Position numbers and translations under genes: made by a program
Notes under the pieces: model-generated
The model's input: only the letters and a program-made list of their open reading frames with translations
Told to the model about the DNA's origin: nothing
Database searches by the model: none
Shown: one piece after another, positions 17,757 to 30,608 of the stretch
How the letters are laid out: each line of letters opens with the position of its first letter
Position numbering within the stretch: the first letter of the stretch is position 1
Source: Phytophthora colocasiae
Lineage: Eukaryota > Oomycota > Peronosporomycetes > Peronosporales > Peronosporaceae
Direction: 5' to 3'
Length of the DNA: 64,000 bases
Assembly (NCBI GenBank): GCA_018806915.1
Contig: JAGKQI010000089.1
Span: 558,001 to 622,000 of the forward strand

Positions 17757-20700
17757 TCTGAGTACTGCATCTATGCATATGTGAACAAGGAATCGAGAGA
17801 TCAAGATAGGGAGAATTCGGATCTGCGCGGTAATACATGTAAGTTGCATTCGTATACTGCTAAGATCGCGAGTCTTCCCCGGATCGATGAGTTCTCGCGA
17901 TCTGGTGCGGAAGTGGCCTTGGATCTCAAGGAAGGAGAATCCAGGGGTTACTGGAAATACCACGCACCAGGAAAATGGTTCCGCCAAGCCAAGATCTCAG
18001 GCAAGATCAATCAGGAAAGAGCGATCTTGCTCCTGGACACTGGCGCCGAGGTATCCATCTTGGATACCACCTTTGCTCGTAAGGTTGGGTGCCACTTTGA
18101 CACTAGTCAGAGACAGGAGTGTGTTGGGATCGGCGATAATGTGTACACCACCGAGGGAAGAACGAGGATCAAGATCACACTTGCGGGATATTTGGTCTAC
18201 TTTTTCGATATTTGGATCGGAGATCTATCCGGACAAGATGCGATCCTGGGTATGGATTTCATGATCCCGGCTGGGGTCCGGATGGATCTGGCAGAGGGAT
18301 CGATGTGCTTACCTAATGAAGTGGGGATACCACTTAGTGGTCGCAAAGATTATACGAGGGGGAGAAGGTGAGATCAGTGAAATTGAGGAAGATCTACATA
18401 TCCCAGTTGGGGATCTGGAAGAGACCGCATCGAGAGTGAAATTATCGGCGACGGAGAAATTATGGGTGACCAGAGGCGACCGATGGGTACCCACCGTGGT
18501 AAATGGACCCGGCCGAACTCGGTACTTAGTGATCACGAATTTGAGCGAGAAGATTTTACGACTGGATCACAGATTACATGTCGGGATGGTACTTGATCAA
18601 GAAAAAGTTCCTCGCTACCCCGGGTTTGTGTCGGTCGGGTCCCGGCGTTACATGGAGTGGCAGAATCTAGCTCTAGAAGCGACAGTGGACGCAAGACCGG
18701 AACCTCAGGAAACCGTAGAGATCCCCTTACCGTCGGTCAACGGGCCGACCTACGTTACGCCGCGATCTATACTCCGTCGAGGTGGGGCAATCAAGACCGA
18801 TCCTGATCCTGCACCAATATCGACATTGGAACCGCGATCACCGACCGATACGGCCGAAGTCAAGGTCGCATTCATCGATCCCCAACCGGATCCCATGGAT
18901 ACCCCACCGATCACGATCAGTTCCGACAAGGCCCCGAGTGGCGAAGCTGGGGGCGGTGAGACTGAGACGAATGGTGAGACTGAGACGAATGAGAGCTTGC
19001 CAGATCAGGCCCCAGGTCGGACAGATCGGACATGTGAAGAGGAAATCGAGGTAAAAACAGAAAAACCAGATTTTCAAATCGAGATCCAACATGTATCCGA
19101 CGCCGACGCCGTCCCCATGGTTAAAGACACCCCGATCTTGACAGCCAAGGACGATAGGCTGCGTGATCAATCAACGGATGAACCGGATCCGACATCTCCT
19201 GAAGGGATCGAGAACGCTGATCAGACCCACTTACACGAAAGTGGCGATTTTTCGGCCGAAGATCTAGCCGATAATCTCGCAGTAGTACCAGAAATCCAGA
19301 TCTCCACCACTGAAGAAGTCAAGATCGAAGATCTGCAAGTAGGAAATCCGGGATCAGCTACCCCGGAGGAGATCGAGAAACTTCGACAGATTATTTGGAA
19401 GAAGCGACATCTCCTGATCGGAAAGGGAAACGCACTTCCTCCAGCGGCCAAGGGTGTTATATGCGATATCGACGTGGGTGATGCAAAACCGATCGCACAA
19501 CGAGTCCGAAAGGTGGCGCCACAGTTCCGCGAGAAAGTATCGGATCTCATCAAAGGCCTCCTAGCTGCCAAGATTATCCGGCCATCGACCTCGCCATGGG
19601 CATCGCCGATCGTGGTGATCATCAAGAAGAACGGTGTAGACATCCGACTATGTATCGATTATCGGCTGGTGAACGGTCTCACGAGGCTGATGATCTACCC
19701 AATGCCTCTGATCAATGACCTGTTAGAAGATCTTGACAAGGTTCTGTGGTACTGTTCATTAGACATGGCGAGTGGATTCTGGGTCGTATCAATGACCGAT
19801 CGAGCTCGCGCGATCTCAGCTTTCATCACCCCGTTCGGCCTCTTCGAGTGGAATCGCATGCCGTTCGGGCTGAAGAACGCCCCTCAAATCTATCAACGTC
19901 TTGTGGACAACGCCCTATATGGATTTTTGAAGATCTCCCAGTCAGGGAATACGAAAGACTCTACAGATGTGTTTGAATCAGGGTCCCGGAAGATCCTGGT
20001 CGCCCGTCGGTTCTAGGACGGAGATCTTACATCGACGATATCTTGATCACGGCTGGAACATGGGATCAAATGTGCGATCGGGTGGAAGACCTATTGGAGG
20101 CCTGTGATAAGTGGAATCTCTCGATAAGTGTGGCGAAGAGCTTCTGGGGCATGGATAAGGTGGAATATCTCGGACACAAAGTGTCGATCGACGGATTGGA
20201 GGCAAACCCGAAAGACCTGAAGTCTCTGACGGATCTGCCATTCCCTGGGTCGCTCCGATCCATGCAATCGTTCCTGGGAAGTTTGAATTACTATAGTCGG
20301 TTCATCGAGGATTATGCGATCTATGCATCGGTCCTATATGAACTACGTGAAGTGGAGTTCGCAGAACTGAAGAAGCGACCAGATCTTCGGAAGATCATGG
20401 ATAGTACGGACCCGATCAATCGAGATCCCGTTGCGCTTAAGTCGAATCAGGATGGATCACCCGACACCTTGACTCAAAAGGGGAATAGTACGCCGGATCT
20501 TAACTTGGGGGCGACGCCTCCCCCCTGTTCAAGCAAGGTCGGAGCCAATCTGGCCCAAAGAGCTGGCGACGAAAGGTGGGGTAGGGCACACAGGGCGTTT
20601 ACAGCCTTGAAAACCAAGATCGCGTCGACCCCGATCCTTCGTCACTTCGACATGACAAAGTTACCCGTGGTGATCGTGTATGCCAGTGACTGGGCGATTT

Positions 20701-23323
20701 CCGCCGCACTAATGCAGGAACACGACCAGGTCTACCACCCGGTCGCGTTTGCCAGCCGAACCTTGAAGACGAACGAGTTAAACTATAATGTTGCCGAAAA
20801 GGAGGTGTTGGCTCTACTTCGGATCCTGGATCTACACTACACCCTGTTGGTGGGACGTCGGATCAAGGTCCTAACCAGACACTCCACGCTTGCCTGGCTG
20901 TTCAAGTCTGCCGGTCTTCAAGGGCGTCTGGGACAATGGTCTGCTCTCCTGTCCCCATGGACACTCGAGATCACGAAGTGTACGAAGGGAGAGGATGAGA
21001 TACTGGGGGCGATCGCAGCTAATATAACGCCTAGATCGGAGATCGACGAAGCCCTGATCGCGATCGCGCCACAGAAGGAACCAAGGCGTAAGATCCAGAT
21101 GCCGATTCCCACCGTAGATCCAGGCGAGGAGCTATGGGTAGTAAGTTTCGACGGCTCGGCACGCGTGAAACGAGGAGGAGGCGCTTTCAGCGCGATCGTG
21201 TGGAGTTTGCCGGAGTGGAAAGTGATCAAAGCTAGATCAGACTATGCGGAGAGTCTTACTGTCAATGAAGCGGAATACCGTGGGCTCTTGCTAAGTCTTG
21301 GCATGATAGCACAGTTAGAACGCCGCCGTTTGGTCATTTGTGGCGATTCGAACCTAGTGATCCGACAAGTCCGGGGCGAGATCGACTGCAAGGCGCCAGG
21401 ATTGACGTTACTGAAACAGAAGGTGCTAGATCACTTGCGGAATTGGGGAGGTCATGAGCTAGTCCATGTGAAGAGAGACTGGAATGGGAGCGCAGACAGC
21501 TTGGCGAGCGCCGCGCTGCAGCGAGGAAGCGGGATCGAGGTCCACGATGAAGCAGATCGGTGCGATCTGGTCACCCTGAATCGGCTTGATGAGGTGTTGA
21601 TCCCTCGAGTTGAAGATCGAACGGTGCAAGTGTCGGCCGTAGCCACGGGTGCAGCCCGAGCACGACCCGATGCCGCCGTCCTGCGAGAGGAACTGATCCG
21701 GGAGATGCGAGTGGATCGGATCAGGCGAGCCCAGGACGAGGAGGTCTGGATCGCCGGACTAAAGAAGTACCTGGCTGGGCAGATCGCGGATCTTACTCGA
21801 GCCGAGGCTGGATCCTACGCCAAGATCAAGCTTCCGAGTACGAGGTAGATGAACAGGATCTGTTGTTTTATTGCCCACCAGGCCGAGATCAAGAGGTGAT
21901 CGCGACCGTCTGATGAGACTCGTGGTTCCAGAAACGCTACAGCAGGATGTCCTCCACCACTACCATACGACTCTGGAAGGGGGACATCAAGGGATCGGAC
22001 GCACTTATCAGCGGATCCGAGATCATTTCCACTGGAGGATTATATCAGGTGTGCAACGATACGTAGGCGAGTGTGTAGACTGTGAGACCGGAAAGGGGAG
22101 ACCCACGATCCGGAGGCGAGTCACCTGGGAATCTGCAAGCTACATACCCATTCCAGATCATAGCGATGGATCACATACCCTCTCTGCCCAGATCCAACAA
22201 AGGCAATACTGAACTGCTGATCTGGGTGGATCTGTTCACGGGATATGTGATCGCAAAGGCTAGTTCCTCCCGATCGGCCCAGACCGTCGCGGAATCTTAT
22301 GAAGAATGCGTGTTCCGCAGATTTGGCGCTAGCGAGATGATCAGGCACGATCGAGAGCCGGGCTTCATGTCCGACTTCTTCAGATCGTTTAATAGGATCC
22401 TGGGGCAACGACAACGGGCGATTGATGGCCTACCGACCACAGGCCAATGGGACTGCGGAACGGATGGTGCAAACGGCCACTAGGCAATCAAGATGTATGT
22501 TCAAGATCTCGATCAAAAGGACTGGGATGAATATGCGGAGAGATTGACTTTCGCCATTAACACGGCTCACGATCGGGTCCGGGAGATACCTCACTATTTG
22601 GTACACGGATGGGACCCGAGATCGACGTTGGAAGCGACGATCCCGATCGGGTCGACCAGGCGCCATGACCGCGATCCAAGACGATGGAGATATCGCGTTC
22701 AGAGATACTACCAGCAGTCGAGAGAACAGGTCAACGCTAGGCTGCGAGAGGCGATTGCGGACCGAGCTGATCGACACAATGAGGACGTCGATCCGCATCA
22801 GATCGAAGCTGGATCACGTGTTTGGCTATACCTAGATCGTGTGAAGGAAGGGTATGCACGTAAACTCGCTCACCTCTGGCACGGCCCGTTCCGTGTTGCA
22901 GAGAAGCTCAATGAATTCACGATCAAGCTGGAGATCGCGGGATCTGACTACCATATCTTCCCGGTGGTCCATGTTTCTAAGCTAAAGCTGGTACGGAATT
23001 TCCCGGATCGACCGCGGATCGAGTTGACGGTGGATGAAGCAGATCGGCTCGATTTCGATGAGATCCTCCTTCCGGAAGACAGTTGGGTCCCGGATCTGGA
23101 TATCGATGAGTACGAAGTTGAACGGATCTCGGACATGCGAAGTGGGAAACGAACTCGCTACGGCCGGATCTATCGTGAATTTCTGGTGCACTGGGTCGGT
23201 TATGATGAGCCAACGTGGGTCGACGAAGCTGATCTTAACTGTGGGGCCATACTGAGCGCGTTCCTACGTGACCACGCTAATCGGAACCGATTCGGCGTGA
23301 TGCAGTCACATGAAGAGGTGTAA
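17716..23323 (+). pseudogene. pol: pol polyprotein, copy C, frameshifted
   Basis: This copy supplies the N-terminal part missing from B. The protease is at about 18000-18350, with active-site LLLDTGAEVSILD and the later AILGMDFM. RT, Ty3 RNase H, second RNase H, integrase and chromodomain follow in the same order as B. Breaks relative to B or D: indels at the protease/RT linker (about 18346-18395), a 1-base loss near 19982 just before the YIDD box, +2 near 21826, then a cluster of one-base changes at 21882-22585 in the integrase. The final 276 codons (22493-23323) are open to the normal stop. It is probably not translatable as a whole. Confidence 0.88.
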
Positions 23324-23676
23324 GGAGAGTCAGGCGAGGTGACAGGGTTGCTTCGCCGTGATCGAGGAAGCTGATGTGGAGGAGAATCCAGATCAGAGCG
23401 AGAGTTTTACATTTGTGTATGTGCATGTACGTAGGGAATTTGACGCTGGAAGATGGTGATCCGGGATGTCGAGATGGAGATGAAAGGGGATCACATTCTC
23501 AAAATGATGGAGTACGATGGAATGACTGTGGGAATGGAGAATACGAGAATCACGAGTGGAGATTATGGGAGTTACGAATGGAGATGGAAGAATGCAGAAC
23601 GGCCCTGGATGGGGTTCCGAATCCGGGCTCGGGGGGAAGCCTCGAGCCTTGCTGCAGGTGATCGAAGTGGCACGAT
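23324..23676. other. Convergent 3' spacer with purine-rich tract, copy C
   Basis: This is the same spacer as in A and B, between the pol stop and the antisense-gene stop. It is purine-rich on the + strand, with no gene seen. Confidence 0.5.
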
Positions 23677-26472
23677 TTACGGAGAAGCGGGAGGAGGATT
23701 GAACTTGCCGATAAGACGGGGGATCCTGGTAGCGGGATGGTTGACCGGGTCCTGCCGATACTGGTTACGCCATGGATCCGCCTCGTCACACTCCTCCAGA
23801 GCCTCGATCAGGTTCGCCGGCTCTGGGACGTTCGCGTTGGGATCCGCCAGGTTGGCACGCCGAGAGACCACGCCGGGATACCAACGAACCACGTCCACTC
23901 CCGGAATGGGGATGTGAAGGAAGAACGGATCCAACAGGATGTCGAGATCGAACCACTGATCGCGCATTATGACGGGGAAGGAGGCAAGGAACTGGCGCCA
24001 AGCAGACCCAGCCCGACTCCGCCTGGCCTTGCGAGCAACATAATACCGCTGCAGTTCGAGATCCGCATCTTGCATGGCAGAGGTGATCTCGAGGTTATGG
24101 GTGGCCTCCCAAAATGCCTGACGGTGCCGTTCCTCCAGAACGCGATAGGTGGCGGCCACGGCCGCGAGGGGTGTTCCCTCCCTCTCATGCAGATCGAGGT
24201 CGAACGTAAGGGGACCCGGGTTCGCGAAGTCGTTCCACGGCTCCAGAGCCAGCAGATCAAGCACGTTCACGCCCGTGATCAACTCGTGGAGGTATTCGGT
24301 GCCGGGGGTCGGTGCAGGCCCGACCTGTATCTGGGAAGGGAACAGCCAACCCGAAGGGATCAACAACCGTTTGCCCAGAGAACTGGCAATCAGACCCACG
24401 ATCGAATACTGCCCGATCACCTGCGGACCCCAAGGCACGATGTCAGCGGCCGCGAAGGTACGCTGCCGATCGTACCCTGGAATGAAAGAGGCGACCGGGA
24501 ACAGGGGTGGTCGGAGCCCGAGGGGCGGGGAACCGCCGGGAGGAGGTGGCGGCGGTGACGGGAAACCCGGAGGTGATCCTGGAGACGGCGGACCTGATCC
24601 GTCCGGAGATGGGCTTGAGCCGTCCGGAGACCCCGATCCACGAGTGCCAGAAGGTCCGGCTCTCGGAACCTGACCGGACTCGCGCCGGTGCGTCGAGATA
24701 GACCGTTGGCGGCCCATGTGTAGAATCTCGTCCTTCTCGGAGTCTTCCGCCTCGTTGGAACGTTCCGATTCGGCCTCAGAACTAGTTCCATTGCTGGGTT
24801 CTGGGCTTTCGTCCTCTTCGGACGGCGATGAGAATGGGTGCTGGGGATCGTAGTCGGAGTCTTCCTCGTCCTCATCCGGCGAATCACCCTCGGCGGGAAG
24901 CGATCCGGACTGATCCGTAGGCGCTGGGGTCGAATCAGGGGCTGGAGTGTCGGTTTCCTCCCCTCCGGCTTGCCCAGAAGCTTGATCCGCCAACAGATCC
25001 AGCGGACTCGCCGTTGATCCTGCCGGGGTCGGGACCACCGTGGGTGTGACAGGCTGGGTTGACCCGGGAGCTTCGGTAGCTGCAGGTTTTAGATCACGGG
25101 GAGCTGAGGTGCTCCGAGCCGGACGCTTGCGTGAGGAAGGAGAGGAACGGCCGAAGCGGAGGCGCTTCGGAGATCTTTTGGTGGCACGAGCCGCCCGTCG
25201 ATCCGCGATCCACGAGGACAACCGAGCAGAGGAATCCTCGGCGTGGTGCAGCTGTTGTTCGGCTTCGGCATAATCGGCGTCCAGCTCTTGATGAGCCTGT
25301 CGAAGCTCCGCGTTCTGTCGCTGGAGTTGGTCAAGCTCCTGTGTCGCCACATCCCGGGCGGAACGGGCCACGTCAAGGTCTGCGAGGACCGATAAACGAT
25401 CTTGGGTGGCGTCGTCCAGGTCGACCTGGATTCGATCACGATCCACCGTGACTCGATTGAGATCTTGCATCGCCTGATCCCGGTCGAGGCGGGCCTGATC
25501 CAGATCTGCGACGGCCTGATCCCGCTCGGCGATCGCGGCGCGATGCTGGACGGAGAGCTGGTCCCGGTCGTGCTGGATTATTTCCAGATTTCCCAAGGCG
25601 TCTGCCAGATCTTGCTCCAGGCTGGATACGGCGGCGGCATCGGCAGTTGCACCCAAAGGCGGGGCGCGAGAATCCGGTGCGGATACGTCCTCCAAGGCGA
25701 GGTGTGCCCGAGCCAGTTCAGCCTGGTGGTCCTCTGCTTCGCGTTCCAGGTACGCGACTTCGGCTCGAGCGGCGAGCAACTCCGCTTGGGTCCGCGTCAA
25801 CTCCAACCTCAACCGAGCTTCCTCTGTCGTCGGGCGAGTCTGATCAGCAGGCATGGCCATAGCCGCTTGTGGACCTTGGGAGGAATCGTTCCTCTGCCAG
25901 CGATCAAGGCTACGCTGAGTGAGGGTCAAGTCATGACGCACGGCGGCGAGCTCCCGTTCGCGATCCTGAAGCTCATCCCGGAGTTCAATCTCCGTCTCCC
26001 CGGCTATGCGAAGTTCGGCCAGCCGGAAGTCGAGATCCTCGAGCGCAGAGTCTAGCCGCGTCTGGATCCGGGCCAGTCGCTGCTCAGACTCCCGTCGTTC
26101 GGCGTCGTGCTGGGCCCGCTGATCCTGCAAGGCGGCGATCGCGTCCCCACCGATACCATCTCCGGTTCCCGATCGCAGATGAGCGATTTCGGCGTTCAGC
26201 CGCAAAATCTCCTCCGCTTGGTCGTCCCGGAAGCGCTCCATATCCTCCATGTCGGATCGCAACCGGCGAACGGTGTCGTCCAGGTGGTCCCGATCGCGGC
26301 TCAAGGTCTCGCGCATCCGTTGGCTATGGGCCAGCCTCGCTTGCAAGGTGACCAGCTCAGGGTTTACCCCGGGGGTTGAGAAGCGGGAGGCGGTGGATCG
26401 AGCGGATCGGATCGAGTGCTCGCTCGAGGGCGTTCTCAGCGTCAAAGGGGGCGAGGGAGGCGGATCGGACAT
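23677..26472 (-). CDS. Antisense coiled-coil protein of the element, copy C (intact, 931 aa)
   Basis: This is the second intact copy of the gene. The frame is open upstream to 26613; the ATG (MSDPP) at 26472 was chosen by conservation. It has the same architecture as copy A: Ser/Pro N-terminus, long heptad region, acidic and proline-rich linker, and conserved C-terminal domain ending in IGKFNPPPASP (three residues, GAA, shorter than A). Near 25130-25175 two compensating indels replace the usual SRSASASPAVP stretch with another basic sequence, and the frame is then restored. Function is unknown; the strand and position argue for expression from a promoter at or near the 3' LTR, read inward. 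Confidence 0.8.
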   Translation of the reverse strand: MSDPPPSPPLTLRTPSSEHSIRSARSTASRFSTPGVNPELVTLQARLAHSQRMRETLSRDRDHLDDTVRRLRSDMEDMERFRDDQAEEILRLNAEIAHLRSGTGDGIGGDAIAALQDQRAQHDAERRESEQRLARIQTRLDSALEDLDFRLAELRIAGETEIELRDELQDRERELAAVRHDLTLTQRSLDRWQRNDSSQGPQAAMAMPADQTRPTTEEARLRLELTRTQAELLAARAEVAYLEREAEDHQAELARAHLALEDVSAPDSRAPPLGATADAAAVSSLEQDLADALGNLEIIQHDRDQLSVQHRAAIAERDQAVADLDQARLDRDQAMQDLNRVTVDRDRIQVDLDDATQDRLSVLADLDVARSARDVATQELDQLQRQNAELRQAHQELDADYAEAEQQLHHAEDSSARLSSWIADRRAARATKRSPKRLRFGRSSPSSRKRPARSTSAPRDLKPAATEAPGSTQPVTPTVVPTPAGSTASPLDLLADQASGQAGGEETDTPAPDSTPAPTDQSGSLPAEGDSPDEDEEDSDYDPQHPFSSPSEEDESPEPSNGTSSEAESERSNEAEDSEKDEILHMGRQRSISTHRRESGQVPRAGPSGTRGSGSPDGSSPSPDGSGPPSPGSPPGFPSPPPPPPGGSPPLGLRPPLFPVASFIPGYDRQRTFAAADIVPWGPQVIGQYSIVGLIASSLGKRLLIPSGWLFPSQIQVGPAPTPGTEYLHELITGVNVLDLLALEPWNDFANPGPLTFDLDLHEREGTPLAAVAATYRVLEERHRQAFWEATHNLEITSAMQDADLELQRYYVARKARRSRAGSAWRQFLASFPVIMRDQWFDLDILLDPFFLHIPIPGVDVVRWYPGVVSRRANLADPNANVPEPANLIEALEECDEADPWRNQYRQDPVNHPATRIPRLIGKFNPPPASP

Positions 26473-26575
26473 CGTAAGGGAGTGGTGGTACTTGAACGAC
26501 TTGTTTTCCAGGTGGTGAATGTGGAAATAAACCCGAAGTGAGCTGCGGCAGCTCAACTTACGTGCTGGGGGCGGA

Positions 26576-26669
26576 TGTGGTGAAGCGGACGAGAATTTTT
26601 CCCGGAGAGGCAATATCAGCCACGAACCCGAATAGAGTCGGAACGAGCGACAAGGGGGACCTGTGATCC
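26576..26669 (+). repeat. Duplicated LTR start (94 bp) before the C/D LTR
   Basis: This 94-bp unit is the same as 13657-13750, including the CTGTGATCC junction before the next TGTGGTGAAG. The distance between the two occurrences is 12,919 bp, the period of the C/D tandem. Confidence 0.85.
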
Positions 26670-28282
26670 TGTGGTGAAGCGGACGAAAATTTTTCCCGGA
26701 GAGGCGATGTCAGCCACGAACCCGAATAGAGTCGGAACGAGCGACAGGGGGGACCGGTGATCGCCAGATCTGGGTCGAATCACACGAAGGTACGATGGGT
26801 CCCGCCGGGAACAGGCAATGGAGACACCGGCGAAGAAGCAGGTGGAGCGGTGTTCGTGGGTGATCCGAATCCTGCCGTGGTGTTCGTGGGTGATCCGAAT
26901 CCTGCCGGAGGAAGAATGGGGAAATCAAGGATGTTCTCGCGCGATCAACGATGACGGGGCCCCAAGCGAGCATGATCAGCTTACCCTGGCGCCCCTGAAA
27001 CCTCTAACAGCACGATCCAACTTCCCTGGCGGCGACGAAGCGAGATCACGCAAGATCGCGCAATGATCCTCTCCCGTATAAGTACGAGATCAGCTCCGGA
27101 TCAAGGTCAACCCCAGGCGCGGCGCAGACTCTTCTTGTGGCCTGATCCGGATTCTATGAAGGATCACCAAGCGGGATCAGGCAGTGATCAAGTCCCGATT
27201 AAGTACGAGATCAAGCTCCGGTTAAGTGCGAGATCAAGCTTCGGTTAAGTGCGAGATCAAGCTCCGGTTAAGTGCGAGATCAAGCTTCGGTTAAGTGCGA
27301 GATCAAGCTTCGGTTAAGTACGAGATCAAGCTTCGGTTAAGTACGGAATCGGCTCAAGATCAGGGTTAGTGGAACCAAGCTAGGATCAGCTATGTAGCCA
27401 GTGTCATGTGATCGTAGGATAGTAAATCAGGATGGGATTAGTAGGCATAGGAATAACCATAAACAGACTCGAATTTACCTTCTAGTGCGCAAGTGGATTT
27501 CTTCAGGACCCAGGACAAGGGAAGAGGATAGCATATTGGCCTCCCCTTAGTGTTCCAGCAAGTCACTTCGCCCACCTAGCTACAGCTAAGACCGGATCCC
27601 CGATTTGGCCGGCTTACCTTACGCTAGTGTGAGGATCTCTCGATATCTCAACAACCCCAAGGGACTCGAATTTGCCTTGAACCACTCAAGTGTCTTCGCT
27701 ACGCCTGGAACCGGGAACTACATTGGCCCTACAAGCGTCAGGAAGGTAAGGATACGTGACCTAGTATAGCGGTTAAGTCTGGATAATATATTGGCCAGCT
27801 TTGCCCTATCTAGTGAACTATCCTTTAAGTGCATACATCGGATCGGAAGGAATTGGTTGTTTAGCCTAAGGATCCCGTCGAATCTCGCCCTCAAGACCCC
27901 GCTATCGGAAGCGGAAAACAACGAAAGGAAGGGACTGAATCCCGAACATTGGACTATTGGAAGACCTGGATCAAGAACCAGGCACTTCGGATCAAGGCTC
28001 GAGAACTCGCCTACGACCGGGATCAAGTACCCCGAGGTGGAGTGAAGAACTTCCACGCCGCCTCAAACCCCTGCGTCACCCAAGACCTTCTTCTCGTCCC
28101 AATACATCTTCAGAAGTTACCTGGAAGAGCGTAACCCGCCTACCGACGGGTACACAAGGTGAACACTACACGCAATCAAGATCACGGATCATCGGGGGAC
28201 CCCCTCCGCTAGTCGGTGTCTGGGCGCAAGTGGCGATCGCGATCGGCCTCAACCAGATTTTGGCCAGATCCGCTCCACCACA
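26670..28282 (+). repeat. LTR between copies C and D (long variant, 1613 bp)
   Basis: The ends are as in the B/C LTR. The length difference of 26 bp is mostly one fewer 23-bp minisatellite unit. It serves as C's 3' LTR and D's 5' LTR. The copy D gag ATG follows at 28283. Confidence 0.87.
27183..27343 (+). repeat. 23-bp minisatellite in C/D LTR (7 units)
   Basis: There are seven units, with the same divergent first unit and CTCCGG variants as the B/C array. Confidence 0.88.
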
Positions 28283-30608
28283 ATGGTGCAGGTGCCCGGA
28301 TCTTCTGGTGACTTCGGATATCACCGTGAGTCCCAAAAAGATGTCAAGATTAAAGAAGAACAAGGGGAAGAAGTGCCTACGAAGGTTGGATCGACGGAGG
28401 CACTGCTTAAAACGGAAAGATCCACAGATCAGCAGAGTTCTGGGAGGATCTCTACTGACAGGCACGAGGCAGACCTGGATCGCAATCCAGATCTCGAAGA
28501 AAAACCTCGAATTCCTCCCAAGGCCCCGTCGATGGCCATTGCGGATCTCGATGAGAATCGAGATCCGCACACGAGCTATAAGGAATCAGCAAAGCTGAAA
28601 CCTAATCTGCTCACCAAGACCACTGGTGCCTCAAGATCGACCATGAAAAAGAAGATCAAGAGCACCTGACGAAATTGAAGGCTCCAGACTCAGAGCCAGA
28701 GGATGTGATCAACCCAGGATCAACGATCACCAAGGACGCGATCGAACAGGCCTACTACAGGAAGAGGCTAAGCGAGACCTTGCTTAATGATCCTGTTCTT
28801 ACGATCATACAAGTCCGCCAGATCGGTAACCTCACCGGCCCAGTGTCGAAGCCCCGGATTAGCTCTGACCGCCTGAACGCGGTGAAGATCCTACTTGATC
28901 TGCTCCAAGAAGCTGGTTTGGTGGCTGGAGAGTTCGACCCAAACTCTCTATTTGACTTGGAACTGCAAGCGATTCAATCTGCGACCCATGATCTATTCGA
29001 CTCCCTCAAGATCTTGGTCGGCGAGCGCCTACTGACGCCCGACCCAGGCTATCAGACTGGGTCGTCATGCTACGCGTCAGCGACCTCGGAACCAGACTCA
29101 GATAGCCCGAGAGGGTTGCAACGCATGTCGTTAGGGCCCTCCGGCGCCAAGTTCCTGAAATCGCGTGTGAAGAAACAGGATACGCGATCGGTGGCCGCAA
29201 AGCTGGAGGTCAAGATGCCCGGTCAGCAAGAAAATCGCCGGATCCGGACGGACCAGACCGCGCCGACGACTAATTCCACTGGATCGAGCAACAAGTTGGA
29301 CGATTACTTTCAAATGGCGATGGATCGTTTCTTGAAAGAGCGGAATCTCGCGACACCCCGATCGCCGATCAAAGGGGAGTTGGATGTTGAAATGGAGTCC
29401 GTCACGGCCTCGGATCCGGATGCATGGGAATACGATCCGGACGATATGGGCATACCAAGTTCTGGTGGACAGATGTCGAGCCGAGCAGTGATCGCATCCG
29501 CGGCAATCGGTCAAGGAGGATCGTCGATGATCCAGCGGGTCCGGATCTCAGCGATCTCGGATCTGAAAGATTTTGCGGGTAAAGATCTGGACGAAGATCG
29601 CGCTCGGGCCTGGATCAGTAAAGTCAAGTCAGCATTTCAGCGCGATCAGGCTACGGAAGAAGAGAAATGCCTCACATTTGCAGATCTGATGGTGGGACCG
29701 GCAAAGAACTGGTACAGGCAGATCAGTCGAACGACGAAAACCAAGTGGGCAGATCTGTTGGACAGTTTCCAGACCCAGTATTGTGGGTTGGGTATGTCGG
29801 TCGCGTGGCAATACTATCACGCTCGCAAGCGATCGGAGGAGACTCCCCTTGACAATCTCTACCGGCTCAACGTGGCGGCTTTACGTGCTAGACTGAAGAT
29901 CAAGGATGGGAGCCCTAAGGCCCGCCGGGAACATGTAGATCACTATATCGAGACATTGGGAGATCCGGAGTTAGCTGATCGGCTGACCCTACTCCGGCTG
30001 AATGACGTCGATGAACTTGAGGAAGTACTTCGTGCCCGGGAACGGGCGAAAAGCAGACAGCGTAAATCTGCGTTCGGATCGAAGTACAGACAAAAGGCAC
30101 CGGCCAGTGCCCCGGCGGCACCCACCCGGGCGGTGGTACGGGCGATCCAAACCCAGGATCCGAGCTCGGAATCGGAGGAAATATCCGGATCGGACGGGTC
30201 CGATTCTGAAGGCGATCTCCGGAGAATATATCTTGCTGCGTCGGAAGACAAGCAGATCGGCACTGGGGGCGTCCCCCACCAACAGGATCAGTCGCGATCG
30301 CAGGTGAACACGCAAGATCGAGGCCGGATCGCGGATCGCAGGGGTACGTCGGACCACGATCGAGGTCGCTGTTCACACTGTGGATCGCGGAAGCATACGG
30401 ATCTGGACTGCTGGAGACGTCTAACCTGCGAAAAGTGCGGGAAGAGAGGTCACCCAACAGATCGCTGTCTGTATACCTGCCGTGGTTGTGGGGAGATCCA
30501 TGAAGCTGGAGAATGCCCCATGGAAGAATTCTACAACCAGATCCGCAAGTGGTACGACCCGACCCGACATGCCGGATTGTTCCTCCGAGAAGGTGGAAAG
30601 ATGTTAAC
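28283..30608 (+). pseudogene. gag: gag, copy D, one early frameshift
   Basis: The ATG lies at the LTR edge. A loss near 28666 (CACCTGACG against CACCCGGACG in C) gives a stop. A second frame then stays open from 28675 through the capsid, including the region that is broken in C, and all three zinc knuckles. The frameshift heptamer has lost one A (GTTAACTAG, about 30603), and the frame runs on to a spurious stop at 30654. The primer site at 28284-28301 differs from C by one base (GCAGG against GCGCG region). Comparing C and D gives the intact gag layout. Confidence 0.85.

Larger units (their letters stand above)
13751..28282 (+). mobile_element. Ty3/Gypsy retrotransposon copy C (all parts present)
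   Basis: This is the only copy in the window with both LTRs, primer site, gag, frameshift signal, complete pol, antisense gene and 3' LTR all identifiable. The gag and pol frames carry several indels, so it is probably not autonomous as written. Its 3' LTR (26670-28282) is shared with copy D in a tandem arrangement. Confidence 0.88.

Noticed and set aside
15390..18654. The B junction as a spliced intron of the gag-protease region
   Set aside because: The missing segment starts ATGGTG and ends TTACATG, without GT-AG or GC-AG ends at the join.
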